Below are positions 25,385 to 34,272 of a stretch of DNA of 64,000 nt, piece after piece. The notes beneath the pieces are model-generated. The model worked only from the letters and a program-made list of their open reading frames with translations, searched no databases and was not told the origin of the DNA. This DNA is from Streptomyces sp. Tu 3180 (GTDB lineage Bacteria; Actinomycetota; Actinomycetes; Streptomycetales; Streptomycetaceae): NCBI RefSeq assembly GCF_009852415.1, contig NZ_WOXS01000002.1, positions 4,938,001 through 5,002,000 on the forward strand, given 5' to 3'. Within the stretch, counting starts at the first letter, position 1. Every line of letters starts with the position of its first letter. A program made the translations under genes and the position numbers.

Positions 25385-25606
25385 GTGGCCAAGAAGCAAG
25401 GTGCCATCGAGATCGAGGGCACTGTCGTCGAGTCTCTGCCGAACGCCATGTTCAGGGTCGAGCTCCAGAACGGCCACCAGGTCCTGGCACACATCAGCGG
25501 CAAGATGCGCATGCACTACATCCGCATCCTCCCTGACGACCGGGTCGTGGTGGAGCTGTCTCCGTACGACCTGACGCGTGGCCGGATCGTTTACCGCTAC
25601 AAGTAG
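25385..25606 (+). CDS. infA: Translation initiation factor IF-1
   Basis: The 73-residue product is a single S1-like OB fold, complete from AKKQGAIEIEGTVVESLPNA to LTRGRIVYRYK. It covers the A site during initiation. It starts with GTG. It is followed by rpmJ, rpsM, rpsK, rpoA and rplQ in the usual actinomycete order. Confidence 0.98.
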   Translation: MAKKQGAIEIEGTVVESLPNAMFRVELQNGHQVLAHISGKMRMHYIRILPDDRVVVELSPYDLTRGRIVYRYK

Positions 25607-25666
25607 ATCTTGCCCGCGCCCCGGCCCGCCGGGGCGGTGGCACTGACCCGGAGAACCTCACATCCC

Positions 25667-25780
25667 ATGAAGGTCAAGCCGAGCGTCAAGAAGATCTGCG
25701 ACAAGTGCAGGGTGATCCGCCGTCACGGCCGGGTCATGATCATCTGCGAGAACCCGCGCCACAAGCAGCGCCAGGGCTGA
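25667..25780 (+). CDS. rpmJ: 50S ribosomal protein L36
   Basis: The 37-residue product MKVKPSVKKICDKCRVIRRH has the zinc ligands CDKC, then a later Cys and His (IICENPRHKQ). It is the smallest ribosomal protein. It lies 60 bases after infA. Confidence 0.97.
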   Translation: MKVKPSVKKICDKCRVIRRHGRVMIICENPRHKQRQG

Positions 25781-25971
25781 CCGCAGCACGATCGACCCTC
25801 TGCGACTTCCGCAGAACTTCGCGCGACGCGAGCAACACATGTTCATACGCAGGGCCCGAGCCGCACGGCTCGACACCCCCGGCTCGGAGGCCGGGGACCC
25901 AGTTCGTACCTGGTACGGCGGCTGGGATCCGGTCCTGTGGAAGACCTCCGACAATCAACTGGAGCCATTGA

Positions 25972-26352
25972 ATGGCACGCGTTTCCGGTGTTGACATCCC
26001 GCGCGAAAAGCGCGTGGAGATCGCCCTCACCTACGTGTTCGGTATCGGCCGGACCCTTTCGCAGCAGACGCTGGCCGCCACCGGCGTCGACCCGAACACC
26101 CGCGTCCGCGACCTCTCCGAGGAGCAGCTCGTCGCGATCCGCGAGTACGTCGACAACAACATCAAGACCGAGGGTGACCTCCGTCGCGAGATCCAGGCCG
26201 ACATCCGCCGCAAGGTCGAGATCGGCACCTACCAGGGTCTGCGTCACCGTCGCGGTCTGCCCGTCCGCGGTCAGCGCACCAGCACCAACGCGCGTACCCG
26301 CAAGGGCCCGCGTCGCGCCATCGCCGGCAAGAAGAAGCCGGGCAAGAAGTAG
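25972..26352 (+). CDS. rpsM: 30S ribosomal protein S13
   Basis: The 126-residue product MARVSGVDIPREKRVEIALT is complete, with the helix-two-turn-helix segment and the basic tail RTRKGPRRAIAGKKKPGKK. It contacts S19 and the P-site tRNA. A 191-base gap with a small hairpin separates it from rpmJ. Confidence 0.98.
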   Translation: MARVSGVDIPREKRVEIALTYVFGIGRTLSQQTLAATGVDPNTRVRDLSEEQLVAIREYVDNNIKTEGDLRREIQADIRRKVEIGTYQGLRHRRGLPVRGQRTSTNARTRKGPRRAIAGKKKPGKK

Positions 26353-26416
26353 TCCGCAGCGGACCTCTGTCCACGGTCTTCGCTGTAGGACCGACCACCT
26401 CCCGTAGGAGTTATAG

Positions 26417-26820
26417 ATGCCCCCAAGGGTCGTCAGGGCGCTGCCAAGAAGGTGCGCCGCAAGGAAAAGAAGAACGTCGCTCACGGCCACGCGCACATCA
26501 AGAGCACGTTCAACAACACGATCGTCTCGATCACGGACCCGTCCGGCAACGTGATCTCCTGGGCCTCCGCCGGCCACGTCGGCTTCAAGGGCTCCCGGAA
26601 GTCCACGCCGTTCGCCGCGCAGATGGCCGCCGAGTCGGCCGCCCGCCGCGCCCAGGAGCACGGCATGCGCAAGGTCGACGTGTTCGTCAAGGGCCCGGGC
26701 TCCGGTCGTGAGACCGCGATCCGCTCCCTGCAGGCCACGGGCCTCGAGGTCGGCTCCATCCAGGACGTCACCCCGACCCCGCACAACGGCTGCCGCCCGC
26801 CGAAGCGCCGCCGCGTCTGA
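26417..26820 (+). CDS. rpsK: 30S ribosomal protein S11, broken by a one-base deletion near the start
   Basis: The family start ATG is at 26417, after GTAGGAG. The sequence then reads ATGCCCCCAAGGG. With one more C it would give MPPKGRQGAAKKVRRKEKKN and run in frame to 26820, a 134-residue S11, the usual Streptomyces length. As written, the frame shifts after the first codons, and the rest of S11 (KNVAHGHAHIKSTFNNTIVS to HNGCRPPKRRRV) is open only from about 26452. S11 is essential, so a missing C in the consensus at 26420-26424 is the likely cause. Confidence 0.93.
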
Positions 26821-26850
26821 GGCACGGCCGCTTCGTTCGGCTTCGGGTTC

Positions 26851-26885
26851 CGGGCGGTACGGCTCCGTAAGGGCCGTACCGCCCG
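26851..26885 (+). terminator. Hairpin between rpsK and rpoA
   Basis: A perfect 13-bp stem (26851-26863 with 26873-26885) with a 9-base loop lies where many bacteria have rpsD. It could attenuate transcription ahead of rpoA. Confidence 0.65.
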
Positions 26886-26975
26886 TACCCTTGCAGTACC
26901 CGCACTTTTCACCGGGTGCGGTTTCCGTCGGGCGTCAAATAGCGGGCGTCCACGAAAGAAGGATCTGATCCACAC

Positions 26976-27998
26976 ATGCTGATCGCTCAGCGTCCCTCGT
27001 TGACCGAAGAGGTCGTCGACGAGTTCCGCTCCCGGTTCGTGATCGAGCCGCTGGAGCCGGGCTTCGGCTACACCCTCGGCAACTCCCTCCGCCGCACCCT
27101 CCTGTCGTCGATCCCCGGTGCCGCCGTCACCAGCATCCGCATCGACGGCGTCCTGCACGAGTTCACCACCGTGCCGGGCGTCAAGGAGGACGTCACCGAC
27201 CTGATCCTCAACATCAAGCAGCTGGTCGTCTCCTCGGAGCACGACGAGCCGGTCGTGATGTACCTGCGCAAGCAGGGCCCGGGTCTGGTCACCGCCGCCG
27301 ACATCGCGCCCCCGGCCGGTGTCGAGGTGCACAACCCCGACCTGGTCCTCGCCACGCTCAACGGCAAGGGCAAGCTGGAGATGGAGCTGACCGTCGAGCG
27401 CGGTCGCGGCTACGTCTCCGCGGTGCAGAACAAGCAGGTGGGCCAGGAGATCGGCCGGATCCCGGTCGACTCGATCTACTCGCCGGTCCTCAAGGTCACC
27501 TACAAGGTCGAGGCGACCCGTGTCGAGCAGCGCACCGACTTCGACAAGCTGATCGTCGACGTCGAGACCAAGCAGGCCATGCGTCCGCGTGACGCCATGG
27601 CGTCGGCCGGCAAGACCCTGGTCGAGCTGTTCGGTCTGGCCCGCGAGCTCAACATCGACGCCGAGGGCATCGACATGGGCCCGTCCCCCACGGACGCCGC
27701 CCTCGCCGCCGACCTGGCGCTGCCGATCGAGGAGCTGGAGCTCACCGTCCGGTCGTACAACTGCCTCAAGCGTGAGGGCATCCACTCCGTGGGTGAGCTC
27801 GTCGCCCGCTCCGAGGCCGACCTCCTGGACATCCGCAACTTCGGTGCGAAGTCCATCGACGAGGTCAAGGCGAAGCTGGCCGGCATGGGCCTGGCCCTGA
27901 AGGACAGCCCGCCCGGATTCGACCCGACCGCCGCCGCGGACGCCTTCGGCGCCGACGACGACGCGGACGCCGGGTTCGTCGAGACCGAGCAGTACTGA
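26976..27998 (+). CDS. rpoA: RNA polymerase alpha subunit
   Basis: The 340-residue product has the N-terminal assembly domain (EPLEPGFGYTLGNSLRRTLL) and the C-terminal DNA- and activator-binding domain (VRSYNCLKREGIHSVGELVA). The tail is acidic. It forms the dimer on which the polymerase is built. rpsD, often just upstream, is missing, as is known in streptomycetes. Confidence 0.98.
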   Translation: MLIAQRPSLTEEVVDEFRSRFVIEPLEPGFGYTLGNSLRRTLLSSIPGAAVTSIRIDGVLHEFTTVPGVKEDVTDLILNIKQLVVSSEHDEPVVMYLRKQGPGLVTAADIAPPAGVEVHNPDLVLATLNGKGKLEMELTVERGRGYVSAVQNKQVGQEIGRIPVDSIYSPVLKVTYKVEATRVEQRTDFDKLIVDVETKQAMRPRDAMASAGKTLVELFGLARELNIDAEGIDMGPSPTDAALAADLALPIEELELTVRSYNCLKREGIHSVGELVARSEADLLDIRNFGAKSIDEVKAKLAGMGLALKDSPPGFDPTAAADAFGADDDADAGFVETEQY

Positions 27999-28057
27999 GA
28001 GCTCGGGCCCGACGGTCCGTACCCGGGCGCGGGTGCGCCGTGCCTGCCCGCGCCCCT

Positions 28058-28081
28058 TCCAGGCCCCTCCGGGGGCCTGGA
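28058..28081 (+). terminator. Hairpin between rpoA and rplQ
   Basis: A perfect 10-bp stem (28058-28067 with 28072-28081) with a 4-base loop. It lies within the rpoA-rplQ gap and may act as an attenuator or processing site. Confidence 0.5.
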
Positions 28082-28159
28082 TCTCCGACAGGCGACCGCC
28101 TGCTCGGATACTGACCCCGGTACCTGACACGGCCGGGGCAGACACACAGGAGAAGAACC

Positions 28160-28687
28160 ATGCCGAAGCCCACCAAGGGTGCCCGTCTGGGCGGCAGCGC
28201 CGCGCACGAGAAGCTGATGCTCGCGAACCTCGCGAAGTCGCTCTTCGAGCACGGCCGCATCACCACCACCGAGGCGAAGGCCCGCCGCCTGCGCCCGTAC
28301 GCCGAGCGTCTGATCACCAAGGCGAAGAAGGGCGACCTTCACAACCGCCGTCAGGTGCTCCAGGTCATCACGGACAAGGGCATCGTCCACACGCTCTTCA
28401 CCGAGATCGGCCCGCGGTACGAGAACCGTCCCGGTGGCTACACCCGCATCACCAAGATCGGTAACCGCCGTGGCGACAACGCGCCCATGGCCGTCATCGA
28501 GCTGGTCGAGGCGCTGACGGTGCAGCAGTCGGCGGTCGGCGAGGCCGAGGCCGCGACCAAGCGCGCGGTCAAGGAAGACGCCCTCAAGAAGGACGAGGCC
28601 GCCGAGGCCAAGGCCGAGGACGCCAAGGCCGAGGACACCAAGGACGAGGCCGCCGAGGCCCCGGCCGAGGAGTCGAAGGACGCCTGA
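28160..28687 (+). CDS. rplQ: 50S ribosomal protein L17
   Basis: The 175-residue product starts MPKPTKGARLGGSAAHEKLM and has the L17 core up to about residue 115 (ITKIGNRRGDNAPMAVIELV). A Streptomyces-type Ala/Glu/Lys-rich tail follows (AEDAKAEDTKDEAAEAP). AGGAGAAG lies upstream. It ends the alpha operon before a strong terminator. Confidence 0.98.
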   Translation: MPKPTKGARLGGSAAHEKLMLANLAKSLFEHGRITTTEAKARRLRPYAERLITKAKKGDLHNRRQVLQVITDKGIVHTLFTEIGPRYENRPGGYTRITKIGNRRGDNAPMAVIELVEALTVQQSAVGEAEAATKRAVKEDALKKDEAAEAKAEDAKAEDTKDEAAEAPAEESKDA

Positions 28688-28704
28688 GGCACTGCTTCGC
28701 GTTG

Positions 28705-28736
28705 AGCGGGTCCGCCCTTTGCGGGGCGGGCCCGCT
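28705..28736 (+). terminator. Terminator of the alpha operon
   Basis: A 13-bp stem (28705-28717 with 28724-28736, one G-U pair) with a 6-base loop is followed by TTCG. It lies between rplQ and truA. Confidence 0.8.
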
Positions 28737-28761
28737 TTCGCGTTCCTGAGAGGATCCGTAC

Positions 28762-29619
28762 GTGAGTGACGAAGTACAGCCCGGGTTCGTGCGCATCCGC
28801 CTCGACCTGTCCTACGACGGCGCCGACTTCCACGGCTGGGCCAAGCAGGCCGGGGGCCGGCGGACCGTGCAGGGGGAGATCGAGGACGCGCTGCGGACCG
28901 TGACCCGGTCCGGGACGACGGCGTACGAGCTGACCGTGGCCGGACGCACCGACGCCGGGGTGCACGCGCGCGGGCAGGTGGCACACGTCGACCTGCCCCT
29001 CGACGTGTGGGGCGAGCACAGGGGGAAGCTGCTGAAGCGGCTCGCCGGGCGGCTGCCGAAGGACGTGCGGGTGTGGGCCCTGCGGGAGGCGCCGGCCGGT
29101 TTCGACGCCCGGTTCTCGGCGGTCTGGCGGCGCTACGCCTACCGGGTCACCGACAACCCGGGCGGGGTGGACCCGCTGCTGCGCGGGCACGTGCTGTGGC
29201 ACGACTGGCCGCTCGACGTCGACGCGATGAACGAGGCCGCGCGGGCGCTGCTGGGGGAGCACGACTTCGCCGCGTACTGCAAGCGGCGGGAGGGCGCGAC
29301 GACGATCCGCACGCTCCAGGAGCTGAGCCTGGTGCGCGGTGAGGACGGGATCATCACGGCGACCGTCCGGGCCGACGCCTTCTGCCACAACATGGTGCGC
29401 TCGCTGATCGGCGCGCTGCTGTTCGTCGGCGACGGCCACCGCCCGCCGGACTGGCCGGGGAAGGTGCTGGCGGCGGGGGTGCGGGACTCGGCCGTGCACG
29501 TCGTGCGCCCGCACGGGCTGACCCTGGAGGAGGTCGGCTACCCGGCGGACGAGCTGCTGGCGGCCCGGAACAGGGAGGCCCGCAACAGGCGGTCGCTGCC
29601 GGCGGCGGGGTGCTGCTGA
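28762..29619 (+). CDS. truA: tRNA pseudouridine synthase A
   Basis: The 285-residue enzyme makes pseudouridine at positions 38-40 of tRNA anticodon stems. The catalytic Asp is in VAGRTDAGVHARGQV, and RLDLSYDGADFHGWAKQ and CHNMVRSLIGALLFVG are conserved. It starts with GTG at 28762. Its usual place downstream of rplQ is kept. It converges on the lipoprotein gene with a 15-base gap. Confidence 0.96.
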   Translation: MSDEVQPGFVRIRLDLSYDGADFHGWAKQAGGRRTVQGEIEDALRTVTRSGTTAYELTVAGRTDAGVHARGQVAHVDLPLDVWGEHRGKLLKRLAGRLPKDVRVWALREAPAGFDARFSAVWRRYAYRVTDNPGGVDPLLRGHVLWHDWPLDVDAMNEAARALLGEHDFAAYCKRREGATTIRTLQELSLVRGEDGIITATVRADAFCHNMVRSLIGALLFVGDGHRPPDWPGKVLAAGVRDSAVHVVRPHGLTLEEVGYPADELLAARNREARNRRSLPAAGCC

Positions 29620-29634
29620 GCCCCGCCGCGTCCG

Positions 29635-30626
29635 TCAGCCCTCCGCCCACGTCGTGAGGAGGCCCGACAGGCCCCGGGCCGCCTCGTCCGCTTCCGGCCC
29701 GTCGCCCCGGGCGTCCGGCGCGAGCTCGACGTGGACGAACGTCGCGTGGCGGCGCTGTGCCGCCTTGCCCTGGACGTTCGTCCTGCCCTCCAGCCGGCAG
29801 CGGGCGGACCAGCCCCGGCAGACCCGCAGTCCGTCCGTCTCCAGGCGGTCGGCCAGGGCGACGACCTCACCGGGGGCGCTCTGCGCGGCGCCGGTGGAGA
29901 GGACGGCGTCGTAGCGGTCCTCGGTGGACTCGGCGAACCCGTGCAGCTGGACGCCGGGCACGCCCCGCTTCTGCAGCTCCAGGACGGTGGCGTGGAACGC
30001 GCTGTCCTCGCGGTGGGCGACGTCGGCGGCGTCCTCGCGGCCGGCCCGGCGGTGGGCGCCGGCCAGCACGAGCGCACCGCCCGGGTTGTCCTCCAGCAGA
30101 CGCACGCCGAGCTCCTCGGTGTGCCGGTCGGACACGGGGTGCGGCACCTGGGCGTTCCAGCGGACCCTGGAGTCGGCGTTCAGGTAGAGCCGGCCCCAGC
30201 GCGCGCTCTCACCGTCGCCGTCGGCCGCGATCTCGTCGTAGCGGCGGCCGGAGGAGGTGTCGGTGAGCCGGGTGACGCCGAGGCCGATCGGGGCGAGGAG
30301 CCGCTCCGCCCCCGCGCGTCCCCGTCCAGGAGGTGCCCGACGCCCCGGGCCAGCCGGTCGCGCTGCTCGTCGTCGGGGGGCGCGTAGGGATCACCGGGCC
30401 GGAGCTTCGCCGTGTACGACAGGATGCGGCCGCTCAGGTCCACCAGTTCCCGGGCCTCCGGCTCGGTGCGCTCCGGCTCCGGCTCCGGTGCCGACCGGCA
30501 TGCGGCAAGAGGCAGGATCAGTCCGATCAGTCCGATCAGCGCCACCATGCGAAGAAAACGTGACGGTCTTGTGATGAGTACATCACTGTTGCGTGGGTAT
30601 CGCATGTGACCATGAGTCGGTGACAT
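29635..30626 (-). CDS. Putative lipoprotein of unknown function, broken by a one-base deletion
   Basis: Two open frames join into one 330-residue protein if one base is added in the C run at 30309-30313 (G run on the coding strand); the junction then reads DARGAERLLAPIGLGVTRLT. The N-terminus has a lipobox, LILPLAAC. The second half contains VLAGAHRRAGREDAADVAHR and GVQLHGFAE, which suggests a His-rich active or metal site, but I do not recognise the family. The ATG at 30626 follows GGAGAGG; starts at 30605 or 30548 are possible, since the first 25 codons are AT-rich. It is divergent from pgsA. Confidence 0.6.
30571..30586. promoter_or_regulatory. Palindrome between the lipoprotein gene and pgsA
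   Basis: GTGATG-AGTA-CATCAC is a perfect 16-bp inverted repeat in an AT-richer stretch just ahead of the divergent starts. It could be an operator shared by the PGA locus and the lipoprotein gene. Confidence 0.5.
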
Positions 30627-31819
30627 TTCGTAAGCCTCTCCGCATGGGTCGAGTGGTCACCATTCTGCTGGCGGCCGGACTGACCGCCTCCTGCGCCTCC
30701 GGGACCGAGGAGCCGCAGGCGAAGCCGGGTGGCCGTTCGTTCACCGTGGCCGCCGCGGGGGACGTCCTCATCCACCCGGAGCTGGTCGAACAGGCGGCCA
30801 AGGACGCCGAGGAGACCGGTGAGGGGGAGGCCGGGCTCGACTTCGGGCCGCTGCTCGCCGGGGTGAAGCCGGTCATCAGCAAGGCCGACCTGGCGATCTG
30901 TCACATGGAGACGCCCGTCGGGAAGCCCGAGGGGCCCTTCGAGGGCTACCCGGAGTTCCTGGTCCCGCCGCAGGTCCTGACGGCCCTGAAGGACGTGGGC
31001 TACGACACCTGCTCGACGGCCTCGAACCACACGTACGACCACGGGCTGACGGGCGTGCGGCGCACCCTGGACGTCATGGACGAGGTGGGTCTCGGGCACA
31101 CCGGGTCGGCGCGCTCCGCCGAGGAGGCGAAGCGGATCAACATCCGCGAGGTCAACGGGGTCAAGGTCGCGCACCTCGCCTACTCCTGGGAGTCCTTCCT
31201 CAACCCGACGCCCGAGAAGCAGAAGTGGGCGTTCAACCGGCTCAGCACGGAAGAGATCAAGAAGGCCGAGACCCGGGCCCGGGGGCAGGGCGCCGAGGTG
31301 GTCATCCTCACCGTCCACTGGGGGCTGGAGCACTACAACGAGCCGAGCGTGCCGCAGCTGCAGCTGGCGCAGCGGCTCACCGAGGAGACCGGTGTCGACC
31401 TCGTGATCGGCCACCACGCCCACGTGGTGCAGCCGGTCCAGAAGGTGAACGGCACCTGGATCGCCTACAGCCTCGGCAACCAGGTCGCCCGGCACTCCTC
31501 GCCCAAGGGGATCACCGAGGAGGGGGCCATCGGCTGGTTCGAGTTCCGGGAGACGACCGAGGGCTGGGACGTCACCGCCCGCTACCGCACCACGCTGGTG
31601 GACATCCCGTCCGAGGTGGAGCCCGGGGAGAAGGTCCCGGACGGGGCGGTCGTGGACCACCGGCTCGTGGACGTGCAGCGGGTGCTCGACGAGCCGGGCG
31701 ACCTGTCCGAGGAGCGGCTCGCCCGCTACCGGCTGGCCGCCGACCGGACCCGCGGCTTCCTCTACAACCGGGGAGCACCCGGCGGCGACGGCCTGGAGCC
31801 GCTCTCCCTGGGTGAGTGA
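30620..31819 (+). CDS. pgsA: CapA/PgsA-type poly-gamma-glutamate biosynthesis lipoprotein
   Basis: The 399-residue product has an N-terminal lipoprotein signal ending LLAAGLTASC and a metallophosphatase-like CapA domain (PGA_cap). Landmarks are the AAAGDVLIHPEL start, CHMETPVG, TASNHTYDHG, LTVHWGLEHYNEP and VIGHHAHVVQPVQ. In Bacillus, CapA/PgsA works with CapB and CapC in making and exporting poly-gamma-glutamate. I used the GTG at 30620, which gives a normal signal peptide; an ATG at 30644 and a GTG at 30593 are alternatives, and none has a clear ribosome-binding site. It begins the locus that includes pgsB and pgsC downstream. Confidence 0.88.
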   Translation: MTFRKPLRMGRVVTILLAAGLTASCASGTEEPQAKPGGRSFTVAAAGDVLIHPELVEQAAKDAEETGEGEAGLDFGPLLAGVKPVISKADLAICHMETPVGKPEGPFEGYPEFLVPPQVLTALKDVGYDTCSTASNHTYDHGLTGVRRTLDVMDEVGLGHTGSARSAEEAKRINIREVNGVKVAHLAYSWESFLNPTPEKQKWAFNRLSTEEIKKAETRARGQGAEVVILTVHWGLEHYNEPSVPQLQLAQRLTEETGVDLVIGHHAHVVQPVQKVNGTWIAYSLGNQVARHSSPKGITEEGAIGWFEFRETTEGWDVTARYRTTLVDIPSEVEPGEKVPDGAVVDHRLVDVQRVLDEPGDLSEERLARYRLAADRTRGFLYNRGAPGGDGLEPLSLGE

Positions 31820-31950
31820 CGAGAGCTGCAGCACACTCCGTGCCGGGGATACAACCTTGGCCGCATTTATCAGTCTTTTGAGTGACGACTTCGTACGGCC
31901 GTGGCATCGGTGCGTCCGGCAGGCGTCGGCCACCTCCGTAGCGACCAAGG

Positions 31951-34266
31951 ATGAACACCGTGACACCGAGCCACGTCCCGCCTGCCGCGCAGGGGCGGCG
32001 GCGCAGCCGCAGACGGGCGGACATGCCGCTCCTGGGCGGCATCCGGCCCCCGATCGCGGTGCTGTGCGTGCTGATCCTCGCCCTGGCCGGGCTCACCGCC
32101 AAGGTGCTCGGACCCGGCGGCGAACCGGTCGTGCCGAAGGCGGTGCTGTCCTCGCAGCAGCACTTCGCCGAGGACGGCGCCATCGCGCTGCGCGCCTCGA
32201 TCGACGAGCGGGTCACGGACCTGAACCGCACCGCGGCCGCGCTGAACGCGGGTGAGCCGACCGAACCGGAGCGCGTCCTGTCCGACCTGGGCAGGACCTA
32301 CCAGAAGTGGACCGGCACCACGGTGCTGGACCTGAAGAGCGGAGACGTGCTCGCCGCCCGAGGAGAAAGGATTCCTCTCGCCTGGCTGGACGAGGACGTC
32401 CTCACCGGGGAGCACGCCCTCGCCCCGCGCATGGTCCGGCTGGAGACCGGTGACGTCCGGCTGATGACGATGGCGGTCCTCGACTTCGAGGACCGTCCGC
32501 AGCAGCTGCTGATCGCCTCCAACAGCCTGTCCGTGCCCGCGATCAACCTGGGCACGTTCCGCACCATGGCGGTCGTGGCCCGGGACGGCGAGGTCCTCGC
32601 CACGGCGGGCTTCGAGCAGTCCGAGGCGCTCAACTCCGACCAGGAGCGCAAGGAACTCACCTTCCTGCAGAAGCAGATGTCCCGGCTGTCCGAGCAGGCC
32701 GCCGAGCGCACCGACCGGCACCCGGCCGGCGCCGAGGAGCCCGGCTCGCGCGGCTACCCCGGGGTCAGCGGCACCCTGCTCGGCGACGACCACAACGGCC
32801 GTGTGGCCACCGCCGGGTACGCCTCCCTCGCCTCCTCCGACCCGGAGGAGGAGAAGAGCGTCGCGGCCGGTCTCGGGCTCACGGTCGTGGCCATGCTGCC
32901 CGTGGTCCAGCAGCAGGGCACCGTCGGACCGGACCGGGAGCTGTTCGGGCTGATCACGGCCGGCGCCCTGGTGGTGCTCGGGCTGCTGGCGGTCGCCGTG
33001 CTGTGGCTGAGCGTCCAGCGCCCGCTGCTGCGGCTGTTCCTGGAGTCCCGCCGGCTGGCCCGGGGCGACCTGACCCGTCCCGTCTTCGTCCCCCGCTGGG
33101 GCGAGGCGGCCCGGATCGGCACGGCCCTGGAACGGCTGCGCGGGCAGCTCGGCGGCCCGGACGGCGGACCCGGCGGCGGATCCGGCGGCAGGATCCGGCC
33201 GGGCCTGCGGGTGCCGCTCGCGGCGACCGCCGTCCTGCTGCTGCTGTGGTGCGTGCCCGTCGGCCTGCTGCTGAACCGCACCGACGGTTCGGTCAGCGTG
33301 CCCGCCACCATGGTCAACGACCAGCGCGACCGCACCGACCTGGTCGCCGACCGGGTCCGCCGGGCGCTGAACGAGGCCCAGGCCGACCTGGTCTCCACCT
33401 CCCGCCTGATCGACGCCGACGACCCCGGCGCCACCACCGGCCTGCTGACGGACGCCCTGCGCGAGCACACCCGCTACCAGGCGCTGTACGTCGTGGACGA
33501 CGGCGAGGTCGTCGCCCGGGCCGGCGGCGACCCGCACGACTGGAGCGACGACCGGGACCTGCCCCTGGTCCGCGTGTCCGGCGAGGGCGAGAAGAAGCCC
33601 GTGATCCAGGCCGGAGCGCCGGTGCCCGAGCACAAGGGCACCACGCTCGTCGGCGAGGTGCGCGTGGAGTTCCTGAACTCGCTGCTGAAGCGGCCCGGCC
33701 TCGGCGAGGTCCGGGTCGTGAACGCCGAGGCCGAGACGCTCGCCGCCGGCGACGGCTTCCTCGCCTTCGAGGACCTGCCGAACGACGCCCTGCCCGACCT
33801 GGTGCGCGCGGGCAACGTGCCGGTCGGCGCCGGGCCGGTCGAGAACGGCCTGCTCATCCGCGACGGAGGCGGCGTCACCGTCGCCGCCGCGGCCCCCTTC
33901 TCCGGCGGCGGCGTCGCCTCCGACCTCGGCTGGACCGTCGTCAGCTGGCAGGACGCCCAGCACTTCCAGATCGCCCCCTACCAGCGGGAGGACCGCAGCG
34001 TGCTCGCCGGCCTGCTCGGTCTCGCCGCGATTGTCGTCTGCCTGGGCTGGATCCACCTGGTCGTCGCCCGGCCGCTGCGGGCGCTGGCCACCAGTGCCGA
34101 GAAGCTGGCCGAGGGCGACCTGAAGACCGTGCTCTACCCCCGGTACCAGGACGAGGTCGGGGCCATCGTCCGCAGCCTCGAACTGATCCGCCAGCAGCTC
34201 CAGGCCCGCCGACACAACCAGGCCCGCCGGCCCGCCGAGCCCCGGCTCGGCGCCGGAGGAAGGTGA
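31951..34266 (+). CDS. Membrane protein with two sensor-plus-HAMP halves and no output domain
   Basis: The 771-residue product has membrane segments near residues 34-53, 330-350, 421-440 and 684-705. Each half has an extracytoplasmic sensor-like domain, then a membrane helix, then a HAMP-like segment (WLSVQRPLLRLFLESRRLAR with LARGDLTRPV, and VVARPLRALATSAEKLAEGD). No kinase, cyclase or methyl-accepting domain follows. It lies inside the PGA locus, seven bases ahead of pgsB, so a role in sensing or controlling polymer synthesis or export is likely but unproven. The ATG at 31951 has AAGG close to it; the GTG at 31960 is an alternative. Confidence 0.75.
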   Translation: MNTVTPSHVPPAAQGRRRSRRRADMPLLGGIRPPIAVLCVLILALAGLTAKVLGPGGEPVVPKAVLSSQQHFAEDGAIALRASIDERVTDLNRTAAALNAGEPTEPERVLSDLGRTYQKWTGTTVLDLKSGDVLAARGERIPLAWLDEDVLTGEHALAPRMVRLETGDVRLMTMAVLDFEDRPQQLLIASNSLSVPAINLGTFRTMAVVARDGEVLATAGFEQSEALNSDQERKELTFLQKQMSRLSEQAAERTDRHPAGAEEPGSRGYPGVSGTLLGDDHNGRVATAGYASLASSDPEEEKSVAAGLGLTVVAMLPVVQQQGTVGPDRELFGLITAGALVVLGLLAVAVLWLSVQRPLLRLFLESRRLARGDLTRPVFVPRWGEAARIGTALERLRGQLGGPDGGPGGGSGGRIRPGLRVPLAATAVLLLLWCVPVGLLLNRTDGSVSVPATMVNDQRDRTDLVADRVRRALNEAQADLVSTSRLIDADDPGATTGLLTDALREHTRYQALYVVDDGEVVARAGGDPHDWSDDRDLPLVRVSGEGEKKPVIQAGAPVPEHKGTTLVGEVRVEFLNSLLKRPGLGEVRVVNAEAETLAAGDGFLAFEDLPNDALPDLVRAGNVPVGAGPVENGLLIRDGGGVTVAAAAPFSGGGVASDLGWTVVSWQDAQHFQIAPYQREDRSVLAGLLGLAAIVVCLGWIHLVVARPLRALATSAEKLAEGDLKTVLYPRYQDEVGAIVRSLELIRQQLQARRHNQARRPAEPRLGAGGR

Positions 34267-34272
34267 CCCGCC

